Assembly: GCF_000425725.1 (NCBI RefSeq)
Contig: NZ_KE384440.1
Location: 1 to 64,000 of the forward strand
DNA from: Halomonas halocynthiae DSM 14573
Lineage (GTDB): Bacteria; Pseudomonadota; Gammaproteobacteria; Pseudomonadales; Halomonadaceae
Length of the DNA: 64,000 nt
Reading direction: 5' to 3'
The notes beneath the pieces are model-generated. The model was given only the letters and a program-made list of their open reading frames with translations, had not been told where the DNA came from and did not search any database. The position numbers and the translations under genes are program-made. Of the stretch, positions 33,345-42,327 are shown piece by piece (position 1 is the stretch's first letter; each line of letters opens with the position of its first letter).

Positions 33345-35236
33345 TGGGAAATCTCCGTCGCGGCTTTCTGGCTAAGGCCTGCTTGGAGCAGGCGCGCCAT
33401 GAAGTCTTCTGCGGAAAGCTCGCCGATGATGCGCTGGGCGCGGCGTTCTTCACCGTCAGGGCCAATCAGTAGCAGGGTAGGTGGCCCAATGATGCCGAAC
33501 TCTTGCATCAGGGCTTTATCGGCGGCGTTGTTCTTGGTGACATCGGGACGTAGCAGGCTGACATCCGCGAGTGCTGCCTGCACTTCAGGGTCGCCAAATA
33601 CCTCTTTCTCAATCACTTTGCATGACACGCACCAGTCGGCGTAGAAGTCGACCAGTGTCCAGCGCCCAGCGCTGCTGGCAACATCTACTTGGCGCTGCAG
33701 GTCGTTCAAACTAGTGACGGGAGCAAAGCGCTCCATGAAGTCCTGCTCTACCTGCTGTGTTGGGGTGGCCGACGAGCTGAGGTGGAAAGTGCTCAGCGGC
33801 TGCCATGGATTGCTGCTGCCCGTAGCGCTGCCCAGTACCATGATGACTCCCCATAGACCAAAGAGAATGCCAGTGGTGCGGCTGATCAGTTGACCCGGCG
33901 ATGGTGTGGCGCTGCGTCCGGCTTGATATAGCGCGACGGAAACAGCAATAAGCCAGCCGCCCCAGAGCCCGAGCGCTAAGGCGTCGTTAATAACTCGCTC
34001 AATGAAGTAGATCGCCATGCCCAACAGTACAAAGCCAAACAGCGCTTTGACCCGAGTCATCCACGCGCCAGGTTTGGGCAGCAGTCGAGTACCCAGTACA
34101 CCGACGGCAAGCAATGGTGCTCCCATGCCAAGGCCTAAGGCGAATAGCGCACTGCCGCCCAATACTGCATCGCTGGTTTCACTAATGTACAGCAACGCGC
34201 CAGCCAGTGGTGCAGTCATGCATGGGCCCACCAGTAGCGCTGAAAGTACTCCCATTACTGCTGCGCCGCCCAGGGTGCCCCCTTTTTGTCGCTGTTGCAG
34301 GTTATCTAAGCGCTGGCGCAGCGGACCGGGCAGCTGCAGTTCGAAAAGCCCGAACATGGCCAGTGCGAAAATCACAAATAAGGCGGCGAAGATACCTAGT
34401 ACCCAAGGTGTCTGTAGCATGGCTTGCAGGTTGGCACCGGCCAAGGCTGCAGCGACACCAAGAACGGCATAGGTAGCTGCCATGGGCAATACATACGCAA
34501 TAGAAAGCATCAGTCCGCGTTTGGCTGAAGCGTTCGCACCAACCACTAAACTAGAGAGAATGGGTATCATCGGCAGCACGCAAGGCGTGAATACCAGTAA
34601 CAGGCCCATGCCGAAGAAGGCCGTTAGGGTCCAGAAGGGAGATGCCTGGCTGAGACGCTCGGCCAGCGCTTGGTCGTCGCCCAGGTTGTTGCTGGTCGAT
34701 GCTTCAGTGGCGGCGGATGACGTTTCTTCGCTGGGGGCTTGGGGCGTCGTAGCAGCGGTGCCTAGGCTGCCACCTTCAACAATTGTCATATCCGACAGCT
34801 GAAGGTCTGCGCTTTGTGGTGCGTAGCATAACCCGTTTTCAGCACAGCCCTGCCAGGTTAGCGTTAAGTGCGAGGTGTCTCCCGGCGCCACGCTGACATC
34901 GAGCTGGTTATAGGAAACCGCTGATTCGCCGAAATATTCGTCGGTGATGGTTACACCGTCTGGCAGTGGCGGCTCCAGAAGAACCCCTTCAGCGGTCTTG
35001 AACTCCAATCTTTTATGGTAAAGATAATAGCCATCGGCAATATTCCAGCGCAGTAGCACCTGCTCGTCATCCGCTACGGCACTGAGCTGAAAGGCTTGGT
35101 CTGGTGACAAGAACTCATCTCTGCTTGAAAACAGGCTTTGGGCCATGGCCGGTAGGCTGAGTAGCGCCATCAAGAGCAACAGCAGCGCAAGTGAAAGCGG
35201 TGCAGTGTGGCGCGAATGAGTGCGTCTGGGCATCAT
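33341..35236 (-). CDS. dsbD: Protein-disulfide reductase DsbD
   Basis: About 631 residues from ATG 35236. After a signal peptide comes the periplasmic alpha domain (about 25-140) with the cysteine pair in CAENGLCYAPQ. The eight-helix beta domain contains the redox cysteines in VFTPCVLPMIP and VGPCMTAPLAGALLY. The C-terminal thioredoxin-like gamma domain has FYADWCVSCKVIEKEVFGD. DsbD carries electrons from cytoplasmic thioredoxin to periplasmic partners such as DsbC/DsbG and TlpA/CcmG. The frame is open upstream to TTG 35278, with ATG 35254 also possible; none has a strong ribosome-binding site. It is the first gene of a dsbD-TlpA-dsbG operon and diverges from nrdR. Confidence 0.95.
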   Translation of the reverse strand: MMPRRTHSRHTAPLSLALLLLLMALLSLPAMAQSLFSSRDEFLSPDQAFQLSAVADDEQVLLRWNIADGYYLYHKRLEFKTAEGVLLEPPLPDGVTITDEYFGESAVSYNQLDVSVAPGDTSHLTLTWQGCAENGLCYAPQSADLQLSDMTIVEGGSLGTAATTPQAPSEETSSAATEASTSNNLGDDQALAERLSQASPFWTLTAFFGMGLLLVFTPCVLPMIPILSSLVVGANASAKRGLMLSIAYVLPMAATYAVLGVAAALAGANLQAMLQTPWVLGIFAALFVIFALAMFGLFELQLPGPLRQRLDNLQQRQKGGTLGGAAVMGVLSALLVGPCMTAPLAGALLYISETSDAVLGGSALFALGLGMGAPLLAVGVLGTRLLPKPGAWMTRVKALFGFVLLGMAIYFIERVINDALALGLWGGWLIAVSVALYQAGRSATPSPGQLISRTTGILFGLWGVIMVLGSATGSSNPWQPLSTFHLSSSATPTQQVEQDFMERFAPVTSLNDLQRQVDVASSAGRWTLVDFYADWCVSCKVIEKEVFGDPEVQAALADVSLLRPDVTKNNAADKALMQEFGIIGPPTLLLIGPDGEERRAQRIIGELSAEDFMARLLQAGLSQKAATEISQ

Positions 35237-35481
35237 GGTCGAGTCGGGCTCCATTTCATGTAGATAGTTATATAGCAAGGTAATGGGGGCTGAATAAGGC
35301 CATGTAATGAATTGTGTAATTTAGCCATAGTCTGCCAGTAGAGGATTAGCGGGGTATTATGTCATTCGAGTTTTCTGACTATTGCGTCAGTATGCCGCAG
35401 CATCGCCAGTGCTGTGCTCATTGGCTGTGAACCGTTACAATGTGGTGACTTTTTTCGTTTTTGATGCGAGAGCACGGTTTT

Positions 35482-35997
35482 ATGCACTGTCCCTTTTGCG
35501 GCGGTAATGATACACGCGTCACCGATTCACGGTTGGTCGCAGAGGGTGACCAAGTGCGTCGGCGACGGCAGTGCGCGTCTTGTGGCGAGCGCTTTACAAC
35601 GTATGAAGCCGCTGAGCTTGTGATGCCTCGGGTCATCAAAGCGGATGGTTCGCGCGAGCAGTTCAATGAAGCCAAGTTACGTGACGGCATGTTGCGTGCG
35701 CTGGAAAAACGGCCGGTTGAAGCTGAGGCTATCGAAGCGGCTGTAGAGCGTATTCGCCAGAGTCTCAGAGCTCGGGGCGAGCGCGAAGTTCACGCACGAG
35801 ATGTCGGTGAGGAAGTAATGCAGGCTCTCGAGCGCTTGGATCATGTGGCCTATATCCGCTTTGCCTCGGTGTATCGCAGCTTTCAGGATATTAATGCCTT
35901 TCGTGCAGAGATTGATCGTCTCGCTCAGGAGCCTTCTGTAAGCCGTGACGAGTCTGCGCGGCAACCTAGTGTTGATGATACAGGGTCGTCACAGTGA
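35482..35997 (+). CDS. nrdR: Transcriptional repressor NrdR
   Basis: Repressor of ribonucleotide reductase genes, 171 residues. An N-terminal zinc ribbon ([17 protein letters not shown] and [13 protein letters not shown]) precedes an ATP-cone domain ([20 protein letters not shown]), which senses dATP/ATP. ATG 35482 gives the universal MHCPFC start; the longer TTG frame at 35461 is unlikely. The C-terminus is about 15-20 residues longer than usual and disordered ([18 protein letters not shown]). GTGA overlaps its stop with ribD. It leads the riboflavin gene cluster, as in pseudomonads. Confidence 0.95.
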   Translation: MHCPFCGGNDTRVTDSRLVAEGDQVRRRRQCASCGERFTTYEAAELVMPRVIKADGSREQFNEAKLRDGMLRALEKRPVEAEAIEAAVERIRQSLRARGEREVHARDVGEEVMQALERLDHVAYIRFASVYRSFQDINAFRAEIDRLAQEPSVSRDESARQPSVDDTGSSQ

Positions 35998-37142
35998 CTG
36001 TGCCTGAGCAATGGATGTCCCGCGCACTCATCTTGGCGCGCCGAGGGCTTTACACCACGCAGCCTAATCCGCGGGTGGGTTGCGTGCTGGTGCGTGATGG
36101 TCACTGCGTGGGGGAAGGGTGGCATGAGCGTGCTGGCCAGCCGCATGCTGAGATCAATGCGCTAGCCATGGCTGGCGATGCCGCAAACGGTGCGACCGCT
36201 TATGTCACGCTGGAGCCTTGCTCGCACTATGGTCGTACTGGGCCCTGTGCCGATGCGTTAGTCGCTGCTGGTGTGACACGAGTGATTGCTGCCATGCAAG
36301 ACCCTAACCCTCAGGTGGCGGGGAATGGTATGGCGCGTCTTAAGGCTGCAGGCATTGAAGTGCAAGTTGGCTTGCTGGAAAGTGAGGCGCGTGCGCTGAA
36401 TGCTGGGTATATTCGTCGTATGAGCGGGAAGCTACCGTTTGTGCGGTTGAAAATGGCCATGAGTCTAGATGGGCGCACTGCCATGCAGTCTGGGGAGTCT
36501 CAGTGGATCACGGGGCCTTTTGCGCGGCGCGAAGTCCAGCGCTTACGTGCCCGTTCCTGTGCGGTGATGAGTGGTGTGGACTCCATTATTGCGGATGATT
36601 CTCGGCTAACTGTTCGCGCTGAACAGCTGGGCCTGGCTGACGCTGAGCCACGTGTTTGTCAGCAACCGCTACGGGTGATATTGGACAGCCGTTTGCGTTT
36701 ACCGCCGAACGCCGCGTGTTTGCGTGAGCCGGGAAGAACTCTCATCGCAACGTGTGAGGGGTACGAGGTTGAACGCCGCGCTCGCTTGGAGGCAGCTGGG
36801 GCTGACCTTGTGGTGTTGCCAGCAGGCAGTGATGGACGTATTGATCTTGCCGCGCTGCTAGCGCATTTAGCACGGTGTGAGCAGGTCAGCGAGGTGTTGC
36901 TGGAAACGGGTGCCACGCTCGCTGGCGCCATGCTGGACGCGCAGCTTGTTGATGAAATGCAGCTGTTTGTTGCCCCTATGCTGCTAGGTGGCGATGCTCG
37001 CCCTGTTGTGGAGCTACCCGGCTTAACGCGTATGGCGCAACAGCGACCACTGGAAATACGTGATATTCGCGCGTTGGGCAACGACTGGCGTATTACGGCG
37101 GTACCCTGCCCCTGTTTGGGCAGCGAGCTATCTAGGGAGTGA
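35994..37142 (+). CDS. ribD: Riboflavin biosynthesis bifunctional deaminase/reductase RibD
   Basis: A 382-residue enzyme for two successive steps of riboflavin synthesis: deamination of the pyrimidine from GTP cyclohydrolase II, then reduction of its ribosyl chain with NADPH. The deaminase domain has [11 protein letters not shown] and the zinc ligands in [19 protein letters not shown]. The reductase domain begins near [28 protein letters not shown] and ends with [13 protein letters not shown] and [13 protein letters not shown]. It starts at GTG 35994 overlapping the nrdR stop. A 15-base tandem duplication spans its stop codon. Confidence 0.96.
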   Translation: MTVPEQWMSRALILARRGLYTTQPNPRVGCVLVRDGHCVGEGWHERAGQPHAEINALAMAGDAANGATAYVTLEPCSHYGRTGPCADALVAAGVTRVIAAMQDPNPQVAGNGMARLKAAGIEVQVGLLESEARALNAGYIRRMSGKLPFVRLKMAMSLDGRTAMQSGESQWITGPFARREVQRLRARSCAVMSGVDSIIADDSRLTVRAEQLGLADAEPRVCQQPLRVILDSRLRLPPNAACLREPGRTLIATCEGYEVERRARLEAAGADLVVLPAGSDGRIDLAALLAHLARCEQVSEVLLETGATLAGAMLDAQLVDEMQLFVAPMLLGGDARPVVELPGLTRMAQQRPLEIRDIRALGNDWRITAVPCPCLGSELSRE

Positions 37143-37161
37143 GTGGCTAGGGAGTGACTGG
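37132..37161. repeat. 15-bp tandem duplication at the ribD stop codon
   Basis: CTAGGGAGTGAGTGG (37132-37146) is followed at once by CTAGGGAGTGACTGG (37147-37161), with one difference. The ribD stop TGA (37140-37142) falls within the first copy. Likely a recent slippage event. Confidence 0.6.
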
Positions 37162-37263
37162 CGTCATCGGTCGCACCGCGATACTCTGATTCGTTTTTTT
37201 AAACGCGCTTTCGAGACACAAAATTTTACCCTGCCGGTGTCGTGCAGAAGCAATGGAGAATTC

Positions 37264-38454
37264 ATGGAGAACTCCTCCACGGGGGGAATGGCCCCTATCG
37301 CTGATCTAATTGAGGACATTCGCCAAGGGCGAATGGTGATTCTGGTTGATGATGAAGATCGCGAAAATGAAGGTGATATCATCATGGCTGCCGAAAAGGT
37401 CGAGGCCGAGCATATCAATTTCATGGCGCGTCATGCCCGTGGGCTGATTTGCTTGCCGATGACCCGTGAGCGCTGCCAGCAGCTCAAGCTACCGCTGATG
37501 GTCACTGACAATGCGTCAGGCTTTGGCACGAAGTTTACTCTGTCGATCGAAGCGACTGACGGCGTGACTACGGGCATTTCTGCTGCTGACCGAGCGCGTA
37601 CGGTTCAGGCTGCTGTGGCGCGTAATGCGCGTGCAGAGGATATTGTTCAGCCTGGGCATATTTTTCCGCTGATGGCAGAGCCGGGTGGTGTGCTACGTCG
37701 GGCTGGGCATACAGAGGCCGCGTGTGACCTGGCCGAGTTGGCTGGGCTAGAGCCTAGTGGTGTGATCTGTGAAGTCATGAATGACGACGGCAGTATGGCG
37801 CGACGTCCTGAGCTTGAGCAGTTTGCCCATGAGCATGGTATCAAAATGGGTACCATCGCTGACCTGATTCATTACCGGATCCACAATGAACAGACCGTTG
37901 AGCTGATAGAGTCGCTGCCGGTGCAGACCGCTCACGGCGATCTTGAACTGCATGTGTTCCGCGATCGCATTCAGGGAATTCACCATCTGGCGTTGGTTAA
38001 AGGGCGGCCTACGCCTGACGCCTTGACGACGGTGCGTGTTCACCTGGCGAATGTGATGCGAGACTTGCTGTCTCTTCAGCATGGTGAGAGTTCTGGCTGG
38101 GCGGCCAGTGCCGCTTTGGCTGATGTCGCCAGCTCGGAGCAGGGCGTTTTTGTGCTGCTGGACGATGGCCGCCCCTCCCAGGATCTGTATGACCTGCTTG
38201 ATGTGTTTCTTGAGCGTCGCCGCGTCGCACGTAGCAGCGAGGTCGATGGTACTGGCAACTTCATGACCATTGGCACCGGTTCACAAATTTTGCGTGAGCT
38301 GGGTGTGGGCCATATGCGTTTGCTCAGTTCACCCTGGAAATATTCGGCGCTGTCCGGTTTCGGTCTTGAAGTCGTGGAGCGCTATGAGCCGGAAGACCTA
38401 CAGGAAGGCTCCTTGCAACGTAGCTCGTCAGACAAAAGCGACAGCGACGCCTAA
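37264..38454 (+). CDS. ribBA: 3,4-dihydroxy-2-butanone-4-phosphate synthase with degenerate GTP cyclohydrolase II domain
   Basis: A 396-residue two-domain protein. The N-terminal RibB half is complete: [68 protein letters not shown]. It makes the four-carbon unit for lumazine from ribulose-5-phosphate. The C-terminal half is RibA-like in overall pattern, but where true GTP cyclohydrolase II has its zinc-binding CxxGDxxxSxRCDCG block it reads [15 protein letters not shown], with no cysteine. It is therefore probably inactive for GTP hydrolysis (RibBX-type), and an authentic ribA must exist elsewhere. ATG 37264 is used although the frame extends upstream to 37060. Confidence 0.93.
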   Translation: MENSSTGGMAPIADLIEDIRQGRMVILVDDEDRENEGDIIMAAEKVEAEHINFMARHARGLICLPMTRERCQQLKLPLMVTDNASGFGTKFTLSIEATDGVTTGISAADRARTVQAAVARNARAEDIVQPGHIFPLMAEPGGVLRRAGHTEAACDLAELAGLEPSGVICEVMNDDGSMARRPELEQFAHEHGIKMGTIADLIHYRIHNEQTVELIESLPVQTAHGDLELHVFRDRIQGIHHLALVKGRPTPDALTTVRVHLANVMRDLLSLQHGESSGWAASAALADVASSEQGVFVLLDDGRPSQDLYDLLDVFLERRRVARSSEVDGTGNFMTIGTGSQILRELGVGHMRLLSSPWKYSALSGFGLEVVERYEPEDLQEGSLQRSSSDKSDSDA

Positions 38455-38536
38455 TGGCGCCGACTGTTAACAGAATTCAGTGCTGCCTGCTCGTGGGTGG
38501 CATTGGCGCGTGACCGATTAGATCAGGAAAGAGACC

Positions 38537-39034
38537 ATGCAACCGATTTCTCAGCTCGAAGGCCGCTTCATTGAGGTAGATGGCCGATACGTCATTGTGG
38601 TGGGGCGCTTCAATCATCATGTGGTAGACAGCTTGGTAGAGGGCGCGATTGATAGCCTGACCCGCCATGGTGTGGATGAGCAAAATATCGATATCATCCA
38701 TGTACCAGGTGCCTGGGAGCTGCCACTGGCCGTGAAGCGTACCCTGGAAGTGGTTCAACCCGACGCGGTTATTGCGCTGGGCGCCGTTATTCGAGGTGGT
38801 ACGCCGCACTTTGAATATGTGGCGGGTGAGTGCAATTCGTCGCTGAGCCGTCTGCAGCTGGACTTTGATACTCCGGTAGCGAATGGCGTCCTGACCGTCA
38901 ACTCCATCGAGCAGGCTATCGAGCGCTCAGGCACTAAGGCGGGTAATAAAGGGGCTGAGGCAGCGATGGCGGCCATGGAAATGGTCTCTTTGCTGCGTCA
39001 GTTTGAAGGCGCTCGCGAGGGAGACGACCGATGA
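38537..39034 (+). CDS. ribH: 6,7-dimethyl-8-ribityllumazine synthase
   Basis: A 165-residue enzyme that condenses the RibD/phosphatase product with dihydroxybutanone phosphate to give lumazine. Signatures: [54 protein letters not shown] with the catalytic-site histidine, and [16 protein letters not shown]. It overlaps nusB by four bases (ATGA). Note that [13 protein letters not shown] replaces the more usual RGxTxHFDyV, within family variation. GAAAGAG lies before the ATG. Confidence 0.96.
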   Translation: MQPISQLEGRFIEVDGRYVIVVGRFNHHVVDSLVEGAIDSLTRHGVDEQNIDIIHVPGAWELPLAVKRTLEVVQPDAVIALGAVIRGGTPHFEYVAGECNSSLSRLQLDFDTPVANGVLTVNSIEQAIERSGTKAGNKGAEAAMAAMEMVSLLRQFEGAREGDDR

Positions 39035-39528
39035 GCGAGTCCCGTCGGCCTTCCAAGAGCCAGTTGGCTCGCCGTGCGGCCCGTGAACTAGCCGTACAAG
39101 GGTTGTATCAGTGGCAAATGACCGGTAAGTCGATCAGTGCGGTTGAAGCGGAATTCCGCAGCCAGGTTGCCGATGATGATCTTGAAGATCATGAAAACTG
39201 GCATAAGGTGATGGAGATTGCTGACCTGGCCATGCTGCACCTATTGATGCAAGGCGTGGCTAAGCATCGTGATGCCTTGGACGACGGTATCGCTCCGCTA
39301 CTTGATCGCCCGTTGGGCGAATTAGATGCTATTGAACTTGCCATTTTGCGGCTTGGTGCTTTTGAGTTGGGCTACCGTTTGGAGGTTCCCTACCGAGTGG
39401 TGATTAACGAGGGTGTTGAGCTGGCCAAGTCATTTGGCGCGACCGACGGGCACCGTTACGTCAATGGCATTCTTGATAAGCTTGCCGCCCGTCTGCGTGC
39501 CTCTGAGGTTGCTGCGCGTCGGCGCTGA
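39031..39528 (+). CDS. nusB: Transcription antitermination factor NusB
   Basis: A 165-residue all-helical RNA-binding factor that pairs with NusE (S10) at boxA to allow antitermination of rRNA operons. Typical blocks are [69 protein letters not shown] and [14 protein letters not shown] [14 protein letters not shown]. It overlaps ribH by four bases, and thiL starts 10 bases later. The ribH-nusB-thiL-pgpA order is conserved in gammaproteobacteria. Confidence 0.97.
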   Translation: MSESRRPSKSQLARRAARELAVQGLYQWQMTGKSISAVEAEFRSQVADDDLEDHENWHKVMEIADLAMLHLLMQGVAKHRDALDDGIAPLLDRPLGELDAIELAILRLGAFELGYRLEVPYRVVINEGVELAKSFGATDGHRYVNGILDKLAARLRASEVAARRR

Positions 39529-39538
39529 GGCGTAGCTT

Positions 39539-40492
39539 ATGCTAGGTGAATTTGACCTAATACGCCGTTATCTGGCACCTGAGTCTCAGTCCTCAGCCGA
39601 AGGCATTGTACTGGGTCCGGGGGATGATGCGGCGCTATTGATGCCCTCACCAGGACAGCAACTCGTGGTGAGTGTCGACACCTCTGTTGCGGGAGTGCAT
39701 TTTCCGCCTGACGCACCGGCGCAGGCTATCGGCCACCGTGCCTTGGCAGTTAGCTTAAGCGACTTGGCAGCCATGGGCGCGACGCCTCGCTGGTGCCTGA
39801 TGTCGTTAACGCTGCCACACGCTGATGCCGACTGGGTAGCGAGTTTTGCTTCTGGCTTTCATGCGCTTTGTCAGGCGAGTGGTATTCACCTAGTCGGTGG
39901 TGATGTTACGCATGGTGAGCTGGCTATCGGCGTAACAGTGATGGGAGAAGTGGCGGTCGGTGAAGAAATGCGGCGCAGTGCTGCCCAGGCAGGGGATCTG
40001 ATCGCCGTGACTGGTGCGTTGGGCGGCGGAGCCGGAGGGTTGTCTGCTTGGCAGGCCGGCAATCGTAATTTGGACTCCCCCTTGTTGGCGCGTTACCTTT
40101 TGCCTCAGCCTCGCATTGCGGCGGGTTTGGCATTGCGTGGGCTGGCGACGGCTGCTATAGACGTTTCTGATGGATTAAGTGCTGATTTGCGTCACCTGTG
40201 TGACGCGTCATGTGTTGGTGCTGAACTAGATATTAGTTCCATGCCACTGGCCGACGGGCTAGTTGAGACCTTAGGAGAGAGTGCGGCTTGTCAGGCGGCT
40301 CTTGGTGGTGGTGATGACTATGAACTGCTGCTTGGCCTACCGCCTTCCGCGCTGAACGTGGCCAGGCAGCGTCTTGACGCGCTGGCACTGGAACTGACGG
40401 TTATCGGTCGTTTTACCAGTACGCTGGGGGTAACAGGCGTCGATCCCGAGTGGTTGACAGGCTGGCAGCATTTTTCGGGAGATAAGCCATGA
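39539..40492 (+). CDS. thiL: Thiamine-monophosphate kinase
   Basis: A 317-residue kinase that makes thiamine diphosphate, the cofactor used by AceE in this window. The start EFDLIRRYLAP is followed by GPGDDAALL (Mg/ATP aspartates), VVSVDTSVAGVHFPPDA, ALAVSLSDLAAMGATPRW and VGGDVTHG. Then come AIDVSDGLSADLRHLC and LGGGDDYELLLGLP. Length is normal. The stop overlaps pgpA by four bases (ATGA). Confidence 0.96.
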   Translation: MLGEFDLIRRYLAPESQSSAEGIVLGPGDDAALLMPSPGQQLVVSVDTSVAGVHFPPDAPAQAIGHRALAVSLSDLAAMGATPRWCLMSLTLPHADADWVASFASGFHALCQASGIHLVGGDVTHGELAIGVTVMGEVAVGEEMRRSAAQAGDLIAVTGALGGGAGGLSAWQAGNRNLDSPLLARYLLPQPRIAAGLALRGLATAAIDVSDGLSADLRHLCDASCVGAELDISSMPLADGLVETLGESAACQAALGGGDDYELLLGLPPSALNVARQRLDALALELTVIGRFTSTLGVTGVDPEWLTGWQHFSGDKP

Positions 40493-40962
40493 ATCGCGCA
40501 CCACAGACAATCTGGCGACGCCCCACTCACTTTTTGGCGTTTGGCCTTGGTAGCGGTGCTGCCCCATTTGCTCCGGGTACCGTTGGTACCGTGGCTGCTA
40601 TTCCCTTCTATTGGTTGATGGCAGACCTGCCGCTGGGCTGGTATCTGGCAGTGATTCTGGTCACTTTCGTGTGGGGAGTGTGGCTGTGCGAGAAAACCTC
40701 CCGAGACCTGGGGGTACATGATCACTCAGGAATTGTCTGGGATGAGTTTGTTGGTTATTGGTTAACCATGACGGCCGTGCCATTTTCCTGGGAGGCTGCC
40801 TTGTGGGGATTTGTCGTTTTTCGTATTTTTGATGTTATCAAACCTTGGCCGATTCGTTGGGCAGATCGGCGGGTTACTGGCGGTTTTGGCATCATGATTG
40901 ACGATATCATGGCCGGTGTTTATGCCTGGAGCCTGATGCATCTTTGGTTCTGGTTGCACTGA
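40489..40962 (+). CDS. pgpA: Phosphatidylglycerophosphatase A
   Basis: A 157-residue inner-membrane lipid phosphatase converting phosphatidylglycerophosphate to phosphatidylglycerol. Family motifs: FGLGSGAAPFAPGTVGTVAAIP, DHSGIVWDEFVGYW, FRIFDVIKPWPIRWADRRV and GGFGIMIDDIMAGVYA. Two or three membrane helices. It closes the nrdR-to-pgpA cluster; all junctions from ribH onward overlap or nearly touch. Confidence 0.95.
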   Translation: MNRAPQTIWRRPTHFLAFGLGSGAAPFAPGTVGTVAAIPFYWLMADLPLGWYLAVILVTFVWGVWLCEKTSRDLGVHDHSGIVWDEFVGYWLTMTAVPFSWEAALWGFVVFRIFDVIKPWPIRWADRRVTGGFGIMIDDIMAGVYAWSLMHLWFWLH

Positions 40963-41017
40963 GCCAGGGGGCATGTGCTGTTATTCGTAACCAACGCTCG
41001 CGAAAGGGGAGAGGGTC

Positions 41018-42235
41018 ATGCGCATGGAGCGGCTGGTAGTTCCGCTACTTTCGCTGCTGGCGTTAATCTGGGCGGTAGCTCAGACCATGGCAGGAGTGTT
41101 TTTTGAGCGTGAGTTAACGCGCGCCATTGCTGATCTTCAGGCGAGAGGTGAGCTGCTGATCTACCGGTCCGAGGTAGATAATGGCTGGCTTGCATCGCGA
41201 GGCGTGTTGCATGTGTCTCCGTTGCTAGACAACGGCTGGCACATCGACATTCCTTATCGAGCGCGGCATGGCATCTTTGATACGTACCTTGACGGTACAT
41301 TGCAGCCGCATCCTGACGAGGGCAAAGCGGTAGTCTCTGGCGGCCAGTCGCTGCATTGGAAAGCTCGCTACCACATGCTGGCTGGTACCTTTGATGGCGC
41401 GCTGGAGCTGCCCCCCATCGAGTTGCGTCAACACGGCAGCCGCTTGGAAATGAAGGGGGGGCGCGTTGCATTTCGCGGCGGCTTTGGTGATTGGCAGGTG
41501 CGTGCCCGGTTAGAAGCTGTGCGCCTTATGGATGGTAAGCGCCGCTTTGAAGGTGGGCCATTTGTTCTTGAAAGTCGTTATGCCTACACTCAGGGAGCCC
41601 ACCATTTTTCTCAGCATGACCACCTCCGGCTTTCCAACCTGCGCTGGATACAGCCTGACCTGACGTTAGCTGCTGGAGAGGTCACTCTGAGCAGTATGAC
41701 CACGCTTGATGAGTCAGAGCTGCGTGTACATAGTGAGCTGGACCTAGGCCAGATATATGCTGCTGGCGAGGTTCTGTTGGCGGGCAGTGTTAGTGCGGAG
41801 CTGTCACGTCTTAAGGCTGACGCGCTGCGTGCGTTATTCCATCAGTTGCGTCATCAAACAACAACGCGTCAAGGCGCTTCCGCACAGGAGCTGGCAGATA
41901 ATCTGCGCTGGCTCATGAAAGACTCGCCGAGACTGGACATTCTTGATGTTAATATCGATAGCCCTATGCTGGGCGCCAGCCTGACAGGTAGTGGTGTGAT
42001 GGTGTTCGATACCGAGGGTCTGGAAGAACTTGATCCATTGGCATTGTCCACCAACGCAGAGCGCACTCGTTGGTGGAACCAAGTTGATGGTGATTTCCTG
42101 TGGCGCAACTCTCCCCCAATGGCTGCGCTGTGGCTGGGGTTGCCGCTTGGAACGCAAGAGCTGCAATTTGATGTAGTGAGCGGGCAGTTAAGAGTTAATG
42201 GCCGCCCCCTGCCTGACGTTCTCCATTGGCGTTGA
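41018..42235 (+). CDS. DUF945 (YdgA-like) family protein
   Basis: A 405-residue protein with an N-terminal membrane anchor (LVVPLLSLLALIWAVAQTMAG) and a long extracytoplasmic part. The DUF945 pattern is visible: GVFFERELTRAIADLQ, YRSEVDNGWLASRGVLHV, HGIFDTYLDGTLQPH and later VNGRPLPDV. E. coli YdgA/YihF belong to the same family; the function is unknown. It is shorter than YdgA (about 500). GGAGAGGGTC precedes the ATG, and lon starts 92 bases on. Confidence 0.75.
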   Translation: MRMERLVVPLLSLLALIWAVAQTMAGVFFERELTRAIADLQARGELLIYRSEVDNGWLASRGVLHVSPLLDNGWHIDIPYRARHGIFDTYLDGTLQPHPDEGKAVVSGGQSLHWKARYHMLAGTFDGALELPPIELRQHGSRLEMKGGRVAFRGGFGDWQVRARLEAVRLMDGKRRFEGGPFVLESRYAYTQGAHHFSQHDHLRLSNLRWIQPDLTLAAGEVTLSSMTTLDESELRVHSELDLGQIYAAGEVLLAGSVSAELSRLKADALRALFHQLRHQTTTRQGASAQELADNLRWLMKDSPRLDILDVNIDSPMLGASLTGSGVMVFDTEGLEELDPLALSTNAERTRWWNQVDGDFLWRNSPPMAALWLGLPLGTQELQFDVVSGQLRVNGRPLPDVLHWR

Positions 42236-42327
42236 TGACTTGAAGTTCGTTCGTTGTGCCCGCATTGCTTGTGTATCTGGGAGGCGGGGCTTTGCTCCCT
42301 CACATATACGCTGGCTAAGAGGTAGAG

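Noticed and set aside
37143..37263. Possible FMN riboswitch before ribBA
   Set aside because: The gap is only about 120 bases and lacks the conserved FMN-element blocks.
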